A stretch of DNA of 64,000 nucleotides from Leptotrichia sp. oral taxon 847 (GTDB taxonomy: Bacteria; Fusobacteriota; Fusobacteriia; Fusobacteriales; Leptotrichiaceae), in contig NZ_CP014231.1 in NCBI RefSeq assembly GCF_001553645.1, forward strand, positions 1,798,001 through 1,862,000, in the 5' to 3' direction. Positions 33,899-41,051 of the stretch are shown in pieces. The notes below the pieces were generated by a model. It was given only the letters and a program-made list of their open reading frames with translations, made no database searches and was not told the DNA's origin. The number at the start of each line of letters is the position of its first letter. The first letter of the stretch is position 1. Made by a program: the position numbers and the translations under genes.

Positions 33899-34690
33899 CT
33901 AAAATAAATTTAATTGTTTCACTTTTTCCTCTTTTAACATTTCTGTAGTCGCTTTTTTATAAAATTCCTTTTCCACTTCAAATCCATAACTGTTTCTTTT
34001 TAGTTCTTTTGCCGCTCTTAATGTGCTGCCGCTTCCTGCGACTGGATCAATTACTGTATCATTAATATCCGTAAATATTTTAATTAGTGTTTTTAACAGA
34101 TTCACTGGCTTTTGTGTCGGATGTACTTTTGGGTATATTGCTTTTGGATCAGGCTTCCATTCAAACCAGTTTTTTATCATTTTGCCATTATTATTGAATT
34201 TTGGTAATTTATTTCTGTAAAATACTAGTGCATATTCTGTTGCTCCAACTATTTTCATATTAGCCTTTAACACCTGCGAACTGCTATGCTTTATAAACAC
34301 TAACGGATAATAGTTGTTAAATCCGTGCATTTTAGCATACTTTACTAACGTGCTGATTTGTTGGAATGCACAGAATATTATCATTGCTGGTGCTTTTCCT
34401 TTTTCCTTTGGTTCCTTTATCAGAAGTTTTGAGCAAAAGTGCATATATTCAGCAAGGTTAAAGTTCACATCAGTTTTGAAAAAACTTGAGTTTGCCTTTT
34501 TGCTTTCGCCTTTTTTGTTATCTCCGTCAACATACCACTCTGGACTGCTTGCAAAAGCATTATTTCCTAAATTATATGGAATATCTGCTATTACAAGCTG
34601 TGCCTTTTTAGGTATGTGATATTTTTTATAGTTTTGAAAATTATCATTATATAGTTCACATTTTATTTTTTTAACATATTCTCCGTCCAT
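33899..34690 (-). CDS. Phage DNA methyltransferase (N6-adenine/N4-cytosine type)
   Basis: 263 residues with motif IV as DIPYN (DPPY variant, near 35-39), the conserved HPTQKPVNLLKTL segment and motif I DPVAGSGSTLRAAKEL near 215-230, which is the beta-class order. No restriction partner is adjacent, so it is an orphan, probably protecting phage DNA or altering methylation of the host. SD GGAGG. Confidence 0.88.
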   Translation of the reverse strand: MDGEYVKKIKCELYNDNFQNYKKYHIPKKAQLVIADIPYNLGNNAFASSPEWYVDGDNKKGESKKANSSFFKTDVNFNLAEYMHFCSKLLIKEPKEKGKAPAMIIFCAFQQISTLVKYAKMHGFNNYYPLVFIKHSSSQVLKANMKIVGATEYALVFYRNKLPKFNNNGKMIKNWFEWKPDPKAIYPKVHPTQKPVNLLKTLIKIFTDINDTVIDPVAGSGSTLRAAKELKRNSYGFEVEKEFYKKATTEMLKEEKVKQLNLF

Positions 34691-35007
34691 ATTCCTCCTA
34701 TTTTTTTATCTCAAATCAGCAATTTAGACTAGCTTAAATGCTTTTTGATAAGCTCTTTTGTTACTCAGATATGTTCTTTATACTGATTTTAAGATTATTT
34801 TATATTGACTTAATTGTGGTGCCTGCGAAAAATTGTAATAAAATATAATAAAACAACATATATTGGAGAATATAACTAATATAACTATATACCAGAAAGG
34901 AAACGCCTTGTGCGGTGTATATAGTCAAAAACAAGCACCACGATTAAATCAATACCGATATTTAGGTATAAAAAAATCACAGATATAAAATCTGTGATTA
35001 ACAATCG
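34691..35007. other. 317-bp gap with paired segments, possible structured RNA
   Basis: No ORF with an SD. It contains long-range complementary arms (GTGGTGC 34816-34822 with GCACCAC 34935-34941) enclosing an 8-bp stem (CTATATAC 34885-34892 with GTATATAG 34917-34924) and an inner AAGG/CCTT hairpin. TATAAT at 34844-34849 has no good -35. The strand is not determinable. Confidence 0.4.
34970..34998 (-). terminator. Intrinsic terminator of the DUF2335 operon
   Basis: ATCTGTGAT and ATCACAGAT form a 9-bp stem with a 5-nt loop. Read leftward it is followed by a run of T (34970-34976 as A on the plus strand). It lies 10 nt after the stop of the minus-strand gene at 35008. Confidence 0.88.
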
Positions 35008-35442
35008 TTATTCATCTTTTTTAGATTTGATATAGATTCCAAAACCTGTACCGCCAAGAAAACCTACAAATATTTTTAAAATATCAATCAGTATTTCTTT
35101 GTTACCAGTAAGCAAACACAGCGCAACTAGTATCAAGAAAAATATCATACTTAAGATAGAAACAATAAATATTTTTTTATCTCTATCTCTTGTGATTTCA
35201 GTTGAATTTTTTATCATCAAAAGTTCTTTTTGGTAATCTTTTGCTTCCTGATCAATATAATTATTGATAAGTTTCTCTTTATCTTCCTTTGATAAATTTC
35301 TTAATACTTCTTGCGGTAAAGGACCTGAAAATTCACTACGGCTCATTTGTGTCTGAGTTAATTGCGCCATTATCTCAGGGATGTTTTCAGGAATGCTTTC
35401 TGTCTCTTTTTTATTGGCTATATTCTTTTTATTATCTGACAT
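35008..35442 (-). CDS. DUF2335-type membrane protein
   Basis: 144 residues. The block SEFSGPLPQEVLRNL (near 36-50) is the DUF2335 signature, followed by a charged helix and two C-terminal TM helices (about 91-112 and 120-138). It is encoded in a two-gene unit that ends in a strong terminator, beside the lysogeny region. That is a common place for genes expressed from the prophage, such as superinfection-exclusion factors; such a role is inference. Confidence 0.7.
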   Translation of the reverse strand: MSDNKKNIANKKETESIPENIPEIMAQLTQTQMSRSEFSGPLPQEVLRNLSKEDKEKLINNYIDQEAKDYQKELLMIKNSTEITRDRDKKIFIVSILSMIFFLILVALCLLTGNKEILIDILKIFVGFLGGTGFGIYIKSKKDE

Positions 35443-35659
35443 TATTTAGCACCTCTTTAAAGGTATTTTGAAATTTGTTTCTAGTTCTATTTTCATATTT
35501 GTTCACAACTTTTAAAGTAGAAGTTTCAATGTCAACAATAACTTTAAATACAGAGAAACCAATTTTTTTGTTTAATTTTCTTGTCAATTCACTAACTCTA
35601 ATGTACTCATCTAAAAAAGATTTTGTGTATAACCGTACTTTTCGTTCATAAATTGCCAT
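35432..35659 (-). CDS. Small basic phage protein
   Basis: 75 residues, MAIYERKVRLYTKSFLDEYIRVSEL..., basic, with a VIVDIETSTLKVV strand pair. SD GGAGG. It overlaps the DUF2335 gene by 11 bp. No family recognised. Confidence 0.6.
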   Translation of the reverse strand: MAIYERKVRLYTKSFLDEYIRVSELTRKLNKKIGFSVFKVIVDIETSTLKVVNKYENRTRNKFQNTFKEVLNNVR

Positions 35660-35813
35660 TTTCTTTCCTCCATATATGCTACATAATAATTATACCAAAA
35701 AAGAGTATGAAAAACAATTATTAATCACAAATTATTTTATTGCCATTGTCCAAGATAACTAATATCTTATCCAAACTCACTAACTATCGCTAATGAGCTT
35801 GTTAAAACATCAA

Positions 35814-35924
35814 TTACTTTTTAAACATTTTTTTTATTTTATTGATAATTTTCTTCGCTTCTTTTTCTCTTACTTTGCTACTATTATCATTCACCAACGC
35901 TAGTGCTTCAAATTTATGCTTCAT
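35814..35924 (-). CDS. Very small phage protein (36 aa)
   Basis: MKHKFEALALVNDNSS followed by a Lys-rich helix. SD GGAGG with good spacing. Its start overlaps the end of the next upstream gene. It lies first after the acidic protein in the leftward early operon, probably a real small protein. Confidence 0.5.
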   Translation of the reverse strand: MKHKFEALALVNDNSSKVREKEAKKIINKIKKMFKK

Positions 35925-36246
35925 TTTCTTTACCTCCTACTTTCTTCATCTCAAAATAATTTATTCTCGTTTCCCCTGTGTCATACCAGTCAATTCCACC
36001 ATTGCAGTCTTTATAAGGTACACTGACTTCCTCTTCCTCTTCAAAGCTGTAATTCTCGAAACATTTTTTTATAACTTTCTGTTCTTTCGAATCCCATCCA
36101 TTTTCTGCAAATTCTTCAAGAGTTTGTTCAAGCTGTTCATCAGTAAATTCAATTGTACCTTCGTCGTAATTTTTGATGAGAGCACCGTTTGAAATCTGTC
36201 TCTGTATTTCGTCAGAGACAATATCTTTTATTTCTTCTTCTGTCAT
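35914..36246 (-). CDS. Acidic phage protein, first gene of the leftward operon
   Basis: 110 residues beginning MTEEEIKDIVSDEIQRQ, strongly acidic, with a C-terminal part CNGGIDWYDTGETRINYFEM. Unknown family. Start ATG 36246 is chosen at 8 nt from AGGAG. The promoter-operator at 36358-36386 drives it. Confidence 0.6.
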   Translation of the reverse strand: MTEEEIKDIVSDEIQRQISNGALIKNYDEGTIEFTDEQLEQTLEEFAENGWDSKEQKVIKKCFENYSFEEEEEVSVPYKDCNGGIDWYDTGETRINYFEMKKVGGKENEA

Positions 36247-36266
36247 TTTCATCACTCCTATTGTTA

Positions 36267-36308
36267 TTGTAACTTTAATTAAATTTTGTATCTAAAATTT
36301 AATTACAA
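36267..36308. promoter_or_regulatory. Operator-like sites OL2/OL3
   Basis: TTGTATC-N9-ATTACAA (36286-36308) matches the operator at 36359. A partial site (TTGTAAC-N9-ATTTTGT, 36267-36289) overlaps it. They lie between the leftward promoter and its first gene. Confidence 0.6.
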
Positions 36309-36357
36309 GTTTTTTCAAAAAAAAATAAAATTATTTGTTTTTCCTATTTACAAACAT

Positions 36358-36386
36358 ATTGTAACTTATTTTTAGTTACAAGTCAA
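36358..36386 (-). promoter_or_regulatory. Leftward early promoter PL with operator OL1
   Basis: On the minus strand, TTGACT (36381-36386), 17 nt, TACAAT (36358-36363). The operator TTGTAAC-N9-GTTACAA (36359-36381) fills the spacer and overlaps both elements. The sequence is nearly identical to the rightward promoter at 38570. Confidence 0.8.
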
Positions 36387-36481
36387 GTATTTTTTTGAAT
36401 TTTTTTAAATTTTTTCTAGGAAGTACGAAAAAATGTGGTAAAATAATAATGTAAACTAATGAACGAAGGGAAGTTGAATCC

Positions 36482-36940
36482 ATGAGTTATCAAATAGAAA
36501 AATTTTTGACAGAATTTTTGAATAAGAAAAATATGACTTTAACAGAATTTTCAAAAAAAATGGAAGTTACACATGTTTATGTATCCAACATAAAAAACGG
36601 TAAAAAAACAGCTTCCAAGAAATTTGTTGAAAACTTAATAAAGAAATTTCCAGAGTGTGCAAAAAAAGAGGAAGAATTAATAGCTATGTTAGAAAAAGAT
36701 AAAAAAATTGAAAAATTAAAAAAATTAGAAAAACAAAGAAGGGAAACAATTGGCAAAAGCGAAGAACTTGACAGGATTTCAAGATTAAACAAGAGGGAGA
36801 GAGTACAACTAGATGAAGTTATGAATAGTGCAGCCTACTTTTTTAACGATAACAGTGTAAGCGACGAAGATAAGAAAAAATTATACGATAGTTTACAAGA
36901 ACTTTTTTTTGATGCTAAAATGAAAAATAAGAGGAAATAG
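36482..36940 (+). CDS. Phage repressor, XRE-family HTH
   Basis: 152 residues: an N-terminal helix-turn-helix (about 17-55, LTEFSKKMEVTHVYVSNIKNGKK), then a long charged coiled region and a C-terminal helical tail. It is divergent from the leftward early operon and next to an ImmA-type peptidase, the usual repressor-protease pair (ImmR/ImmA) of lysogenic elements. It has no Ser/Lys LexA-type cleavage domain, so induction would need ImmA. The TTGTAAC inverted repeats around it are the likely binding sites. Confidence 0.85.
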   Translation: MSYQIEKFLTEFLNKKNMTLTEFSKKMEVTHVYVSNIKNGKKTASKKFVENLIKKFPECAKKEEELIAMLEKDKKIEKLKKLEKQRRETIGKSEELDRISRLNKRERVQLDEVMNSAAYFFNDNSVSDEDKKKLYDSLQELFFDAKMKNKRK

Positions 36941-36949
36941 AGGATTCGT

Positions 36950-37369
36950 ATGAAGAAACATAAAAATATGAAGCGTAGAGTAAAGAACTTAATAGAAAAA
37001 TACAATACGAGCAATCCGTATTTATTGTGCAAAAAATTAAATATTGAAATAAAGTACAGTTGCTTTAAAGATATAAAAGGTTTTTTCAGAAGGATATTAA
37101 GAAGAAAATATATTGTCATAAATGAAAATTTGGATGAATATTCACGTTTAGTTGTTCTGTGCCATGAGTTAGGACACGCACTCTATCATAGTTCAAAAAA
37201 TACACTTCTTTTGAAAAATAATTTTCTGTGTTATGCTCCGGAATTAGAAAACGAAGCAAATGAATTTGCTGTAGAATTGATGAGGTATCAAGAAGAAGTT
37301 AGCTATGAAACTGCTAGAAATTGTGATTTGGGATTGCAGGTATTGGAAGAGATGAAAAAATATAAATAA
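36950..37369 (+). CDS. ImmA/IrrE-family metallopeptidase
   Basis: 139 residues with the zinc motif HELGH (His72, Glu73, His76) in LVVLCHELGHALYHS and the downstream ENEANEFAVELM helix supplying the third ligand. In ICEBs1, ImmA cleaves the adjacent repressor to start induction. Here the gene starts 9 nt after the repressor stop, fitting the same role. Confidence 0.93.
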   Translation: MKKHKNMKRRVKNLIEKYNTSNPYLLCKKLNIEIKYSCFKDIKGFFRRILRRKYIVINENLDEYSRLVVLCHELGHALYHSSKNTLLLKNNFLCYAPELENEANEFAVELMRYQEEVSYETARNCDLGLQVLEEMKKYK

Positions 37370-37420
37370 AATTTAGGGGTTAATTTTGGTTTCAAAACAT
37401 AAAAAGATGGAGGAATCAAA

Positions 37421-37606
37421 ATGAAAAAATTATTTGTAATTTTAACATTAGCATTTGTTAGTGCTAACACATTCACAGAAACATTACATTTTAAAAATTG
37501 TAAGGAAGCTAGATCAAAAGGCTATAAAAATATCAAAAAGGGTGAGCCTGGATATGCAAGACATTTAGACAGGGACAGAGATGGAATCGCTTGTGAAAGT
37601 AAATAA
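37421..37606 (+). CDS. Secreted excalibur calcium-binding domain protein
   Basis: 61 residues: a signal peptide (MKKLFVILTLAFVSANTFT) and one excalibur domain (KNCKEARSKGY...HLDRDRDGIACE) with the calcium loop DRDRDG and paired cysteines. It is a stand-alone extracellular mini-protein. It follows the ImmA gene and is probably expressed in the lysogen, which marks it as cargo. Confidence 0.85.
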   Translation: MKKLFVILTLAFVSANTFTETLHFKNCKEARSKGYKNIKKGEPGYARHLDRDRDGIACESK

Positions 37607-38036
37607 ATTTTTAAAAACAGGAAATGGCAAAAAAATTATTCATATATTTTTATCAATATTTGCTGGTTCGATAATTTATATATTATTTCGAGAAAAAAAT
37701 CTGTTAATGTTTAAATGGTTTAAATTTTTGAAATTGGATTTTATAATAAATTTTTTGAGAGATAATTTTTATAAATACAGAATATATATTCCCAAAAGTG
37801 TCTTATTTTCTTTACCTGACGCTTTCTGGGTATATTCATTTACAATGTTTTTAAGTATTTATTTTAAAAATAGAATTATACTTTCATCAATATTTGTTGG
37901 AAGTATAATAACAGAAATATCACAACTTTGGTTTGTAACTGGAACATTTGATATATATGATGTTATATATATGTTTCTATTGTATTTAATTGCAATGTAT
38001 TTTATAAAAAAATTTGAGGAGGAAGAAAAAATATGA
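37581..38036 (+). CDS. Membrane protein, unknown
   Basis: 151 residues with about four hydrophobic helices (20-36, 70-95, 100-118 and 125-145). It overlaps the end of the excalibur gene by 26 bp, with no SD other than purines in the coding sequence, so translational coupling is likely. The pattern FSLPDAFWVYSFT...EISQLWFVTGTFDIYDV resembles VanZ/DUF2809-like small membrane proteins, without a firm match. Confidence 0.6.
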   Translation: MESLVKVNKFLKTGNGKKIIHIFLSIFAGSIIYILFREKNLLMFKWFKFLKLDFIINFLRDNFYKYRIYIPKSVLFSLPDAFWVYSFTMFLSIYFKNRIILSSIFVGSIITEISQLWFVTGTFDIYDVIYMFLLYLIAMYFIKKFEEEEKI

Positions 38037-38503
38037 AAAAGAAAATAGGTTTATTGATTGGATGTGCTTTGTTTGTAATTTTAGCAGTTGGAAGTGTTGG
38101 GGGTAATGATTCAAAATCAGATTCAAATTCTGGCACAAATAATGCAAGTACTGAGAAAAAGGCGGTTACGTATGAAAAAATAACGGCTAAACAATTAGTT
38201 AGTGATTTGGAAGGAAATGCTTTAAAAGCTGCTCAAGCTCATAAGGGTAAAGATTATGAAATTACAGGAGTTTTAGGTAATATTGACGCACAAGGAGACT
38301 ATGTAACGATCGAACCTTCAGGTGATGACCTTACACTTACAGGAGTTCAGGCATTTGTAAAAAATGATGATCAAAAAAAAGCGATTGCTGAACTTTCTAA
38401 AGGCGATAAAATAACTGTAAAGGGTAAAGTTAAAGACGTTGGAGAGGTTATGGGATATTCAGTTGATATTGCTGAAATATCTAAAGCTACAAGTAAAAAA
38501 TAA
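38033..38503 (+). CDS. Secreted OB-fold (tRNA_anti-like) protein
   Basis: 156 residues: a hydrophobic N-terminus (5-25, possibly a signal anchor), a Ser/Asn linker (28-50), then an OB-fold (YEITGVLGNIDAQGDYVTIEPSG...GDKITVKGKVKDVG) as in the tRNA_anti-like family of exported proteins. Its ATGA overlaps the previous stop. It is the last gene of the repressor operon before a terminator. Function unknown. Confidence 0.7.
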   Translation: MKKKIGLLIGCALFVILAVGSVGGNDSKSDSNSGTNNASTEKKAVTYEKITAKQLVSDLEGNALKAAQAHKGKDYEITGVLGNIDAQGDYVTIEPSGDDLTLTGVQAFVKNDDQKKAIAELSKGDKITVKGKVKDVGEVMGYSVDIAEISKATSKK

Positions 38504-38512
38504 TAAATTTAT

Positions 38513-38539
38513 AAAGAAGCTGGGAAATGCTTCTTTTTT
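38513..38539 (+). terminator. Terminator of the repressor operon
   Basis: AAAGAAGC (38513-38520) pairs with GCTTCTTT (38529-38536), and T continues to 38539. Confidence 0.85.
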
Positions 38540-38569
38540 GTTGCTTTTTGTAAAAATTTAAAAAAACAC

Positions 38570-38598
38570 TTGACTTGTAACTAAAAATAAATTACAAT
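38570..38598 (+). promoter_or_regulatory. Rightward promoter PR with operator OR1
   Basis: TTGACT (38570-38575), 17 nt, TACAAT (38593-38598). The operator TTGTAAC-N9-ATTACAA (38575-38597) overlaps both. SD AGGAGG for the Cro-like gene follows. Confidence 0.82.
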
Positions 38599-38616
38599 AT
38601 ATAGGAGGTGAGAATA

Positions 38617-38850
38617 ATGACAATGAGCGAATATCATAAAAATGTTTATGCAAATATAGAATTTGCAAGGAATCAAAAAGGTTTAAGCAAAGGAGAGTTA
38701 GCTAATAAAATTGGAATATCAAAGTCAGCGTTATCTTTTGTTTTGAATAGATTAAAAAACGGAAAAACTATAAATACTAAAACTCTTGAAAAGTGGGCAG
38801 TTGCTTTAAATGTACCTTTCTCATTTTTTTTTGAAGTTAAATGTAACTAA
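38617..38850 (+). CDS. Cro-like XRE-family HTH protein
   Basis: 77 residues, nearly all helix-turn-helix (FARNQKGLSKGELANKIGISKSALSFVLNRLKNGK). It is the first gene behind PR, the place of Cro. ATG 38617 lies 8 nt after AGGAGG. Its last codons (TGT AAC TAA) form part of the next operator, OR2. Confidence 0.85.
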   Translation: MTMSEYHKNVYANIEFARNQKGLSKGELANKIGISKSALSFVLNRLKNGKTINTKTLEKWAVALNVPFSFFFEVKCN

Positions 38851-38863
38851 AAATAAATTACAG
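38841..38863. promoter_or_regulatory. Operator OR2
   Basis: ATGTAAC-TAAAAATAA-ATTACAG repeats the 9-nt spacer and core of OR1 exactly, straddling the stop codon of the Cro-like gene. Confidence 0.7.
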
Positions 38864-38889
38864 AAAAATATTGAGAGAGGAGGTGTGAG

Positions 38890-39138
38890 ATGAAATACGG
38901 AATAGACAAATGCAATTTTATATTCGTGTTATGTGCTTATCAGGCATTTAAAGTGATAAAAAAGGGAGTGAATGTTCAAAATATATTAATAGGCATCGGA
39001 TATATAACGGTTGCTACAGTATATTTTAAATACGAAAGCAAAATAAAAAAGGTAATATATAAAATACTGCCTTTTCTAATATTTTATGTTTTATTTGGAG
39101 TTCTTTTTGAAAGTTTTATCGTAACCTTTTTTGAATAA
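38890..39138 (+). CDS. Small phage membrane protein
   Basis: 82 residues with about three hydrophobic segments (8-25, 35-52 and 58-80). SD GGAGG. No family recognised; early rightward operon. Confidence 0.6.
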   Translation: MKYGIDKCNFIFVLCAYQAFKVIKKGVNVQNILIGIGYITVATVYFKYESKIKKVIYKILPFLIFYVLFGVLFESFIVTFFE

Positions 39139-39241
39139 ATAAAATAAAAATATTTTTGTTAAGTCAAACAATCTTTCGGATAATAAATCTGATAAAAAAA
39201 AGAAAGCAAGAAAATTTAAAAATAAAGTTAGGAGGCACGAG

Positions 39242-39418
39242 ATGAACGAGAAAATAAATTCTTATGATTATAATGACAGAATTGACAAAGTAAGAAAACT
39301 TACAAAAGAATTTAGAGAAATTATAGAGAAAAAATTCCCAGAAATAACGGAAATAGATGTTGAATTAATAACCGAAACACTGGGAATTGAATTGAAACAT
39401 TATTTTAGGAAATTTTAA
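39242..39418 (+). CDS. Small phage protein (58 aa)
   Basis: MNEKINSYDYNDRIDKVRKL..., charged and helical. SD AGGAGG with 6-nt spacing. Ends next to the convergent YjcQ-like gene. Confidence 0.55.
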   Translation: MNEKINSYDYNDRIDKVRKLTKEFREIIEKKFPEITEIDVELITETLGIELKHYFRKF

Positions 39419-39419
39419 A

Positions 39420-39743
39420 TTACATACCAGGAAACCATTCTTTGGCTTCTTTAAGCATTTTGTAGGCTTTTTTCATAGCGGTATTATTTTCTAAAAAATC
39501 CATACCTTCTAAAGTTAATCTAGGATTATTGATACCGATATGTATATGACCGCTTATTGAAGTTATTGTTGAAATACCTGTTATATAATTTTTTTCTTTG
39601 AGTTGTTCTAACATTAAAATTAGTCTTCTTTCGGAAATGCCTAATTTTTTTAAGTTTAGAGTTTCATCAAAATTAAAATTATTTTCTTCGTAAGCAACAT
39701 CAATGGCTTTTAATATTCTAAAAATAGTTGTATCTAAAGACAT
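39420..39743 (-). CDS. YjcQ-like phage protein
   Basis: 107 residues of winged-helix type: ILKAIDVAYEENNF...LGISERRLILMLEQLKEKNYITG, then NNPRLTLEGMDFLENNTAMKKA, the usual YjcQ pattern. It is read against its neighbours, so it has its own promoter. Likely a phage regulator, function unknown. Confidence 0.75.
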   Translation of the reverse strand: MSLDTTIFRILKAIDVAYEENNFNFDETLNLKKLGISERRLILMLEQLKEKNYITGISTITSISGHIHIGINNPRLTLEGMDFLENNTAMKKAYKMLKEAKEWFPGM

Positions 39744-39834
39744 TAAGTAACACCTCCTTTCTTGTGAATTTAATTTTATTTGGTGATATTATTATAACTC
39801 AAAAGGGGGTAAAAATGAAATAAGGAGGTTAGAA

Positions 39835-40050
39835 ATGCAAACAAGAGGTACAAATCCTAAGCCGACAACTTCCAAACCGTCGAATCCGATGGTGCAACGA
39901 TTATATATTGAACCAGAAAAAAATATAAAAAGAATACATGATATAAGTCTAAAAGTTTTGAAGATAATTGAAGATGAAAGAGTAACTGAAGATGAGTTTT
40001 ATATAATAGAAAAAATGATAAAAAATGAGTTTAAAAGATTAAAAGAATAA
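39835..40050 (+). CDS. Hypothetical phage protein
   Basis: 71 residues: a Pro/Thr/Ser-rich N-terminus (1-20) and an amphipathic helical C-terminus. SD AAGGAGG. Divergent from the YjcQ-like gene. Confidence 0.55.
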   Translation: MQTRGTNPKPTTSKPSNPMVQRLYIEPEKNIKRIHDISLKVLKIIEDERVTEDEFYIIEKMIKNEFKRLKE

Positions 40051-40160
40051 AGCAAAAAAAGCACTCCGAAGAGCGCTAACAAAAATTTATAAAATACTAT
40101 ATTTTGTGTTAATTATAACATAAATTGTTAAAAAACACAAGATGTAGGGAGAGGGAAGAG

Positions 40161-41051
40161 ATGAGATTTTCAACATATTTAAACAATGCGAAATGCATGG
40201 AGTGGCAAATAAAAGCTACTCAAGGGATTTTATTTTCTTTGCTTTACGAGGCACCTGCTTGGGCAAAAGAAGAAATTATTGAGAATAAAACATATTATTT
40301 TGTATCAAGAAATTTGATATTAGATGAACTGCCAATGTTTTTTGAAAAGTCTGATACTGTTTACAGAAATTTGAAAGCACTACAAGAAAAAGGACTTATT
40401 GAATATATTAAACAAGGTAAAAGGGATTTAATAAGAATTACTGCAAAAGGTAAAACTTGGAATGAATTTAAAGAAAATAACTCGGAAAAAAATCCGTCTT
40501 TTGAAGAAAACTCGGAAAAAAATCCGAGCAAATTCGGAAAAAAATCCGAAAAACAAGAAAATAACTCGGAAAAAAATCCGACAAATAATAATACTATATA
40601 TAATTATAATAATACTAATATATTAAATAATAATATACATGTGAAAAATGAATTTTCACAATCGTGCGAAAAAATAAAAAACAAATGGATAAAAATTGCT
40701 TACGAATTTGATTTATCAGGTAAACAATTAAAAATAACTGACAAGCGAAAGAGAGCTATTAACAATTTGCTAAAAGAGTATTCGCTGGAAGAAATGTTAC
40801 GGGCTATGGGAAAAATCCGTACATCTAATTTCTTGCAAGGAAACAATAAAACAGGGTGGCAAATATCATTCGACTGGTTTACTAACAAATCGAATTTTTT
40901 AAAAGTGCTTGAAGGAAATTATGACGATAAAGCAGGTATTAATAATTCTGAAAAAGAAAAAAAATCCAAAAATTATCAAGAAAAAGACTTTGTTGGAGTA
41001 ACTAACGAAAGCATTGCAAATTTATTAGGAGGATTGACGGGAAATGAATAA
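40161..41051 (+). CDS. Phage replication initiator (winged-helix N-terminus, DnaD-like C-terminus)
   Basis: 296 residues. The N-terminal 100 are a winged helix (ATQGILFSLLYEAP...FFEKSDTVYRNLKALQEKGLIEYIKQGKRDLIRI). The middle is low-complexity, repeating SEKNP, and is encoded by DNA iterons. The C-terminal 100 (RAINNLLKEYSLEEMLRAMGKIRTSNFLQG...ISFDWFTNKSNFLKVLEGNY) look like a primosome or DnaD-like domain. ATG 40161 follows AGGGAGAGGG. It is expected to bind the iterons within its own gene and recruit the helicase loader encoded next. Confidence 0.82.
   Translation: MRFSTYLNNAKCMEWQIKATQGILFSLLYEAPAWAKEEIIENKTYYFVSRNLILDELPMFFEKSDTVYRNLKALQEKGLIEYIKQGKRDLIRITAKGKTWNEFKENNSEKNPSFEENSEKNPSKFGKKSEKQENNSEKNPTNNNTIYNYNNTNILNNNIHVKNEFSQSCEKIKNKWIKIAYEFDLSGKQLKITDKRKRAINNLLKEYSLEEMLRAMGKIRTSNFLQGNNKTGWQISFDWFTNKSNFLKVLEGNYDDKAGINNSEKEKKSKNYQEKDFVGVTNESIANLLGGLTGNE
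40479..40580. repeat. Four 18-bp iterons, putative phage origin
   Basis: AACTCGGAAAAAAATCCG occurs at 40479-40496, 40509-40526 and 40563-40580, with one near copy (AATTCGG...) at 40531-40548. Each holds the inverted repeat CGGA/TCCG. A 60-bp block of almost pure A/T follows (40581-40640). Iterons plus an AT-rich element inside the initiator gene match the lambdoid O-gene origin layout. Confidence 0.75.

Noticed and set aside
40055-40080. Terminator before the replication initiator
   Set aside because: AGCACTC/GAGCGCT has an A-C mismatch and no T-tract; left unannotated.
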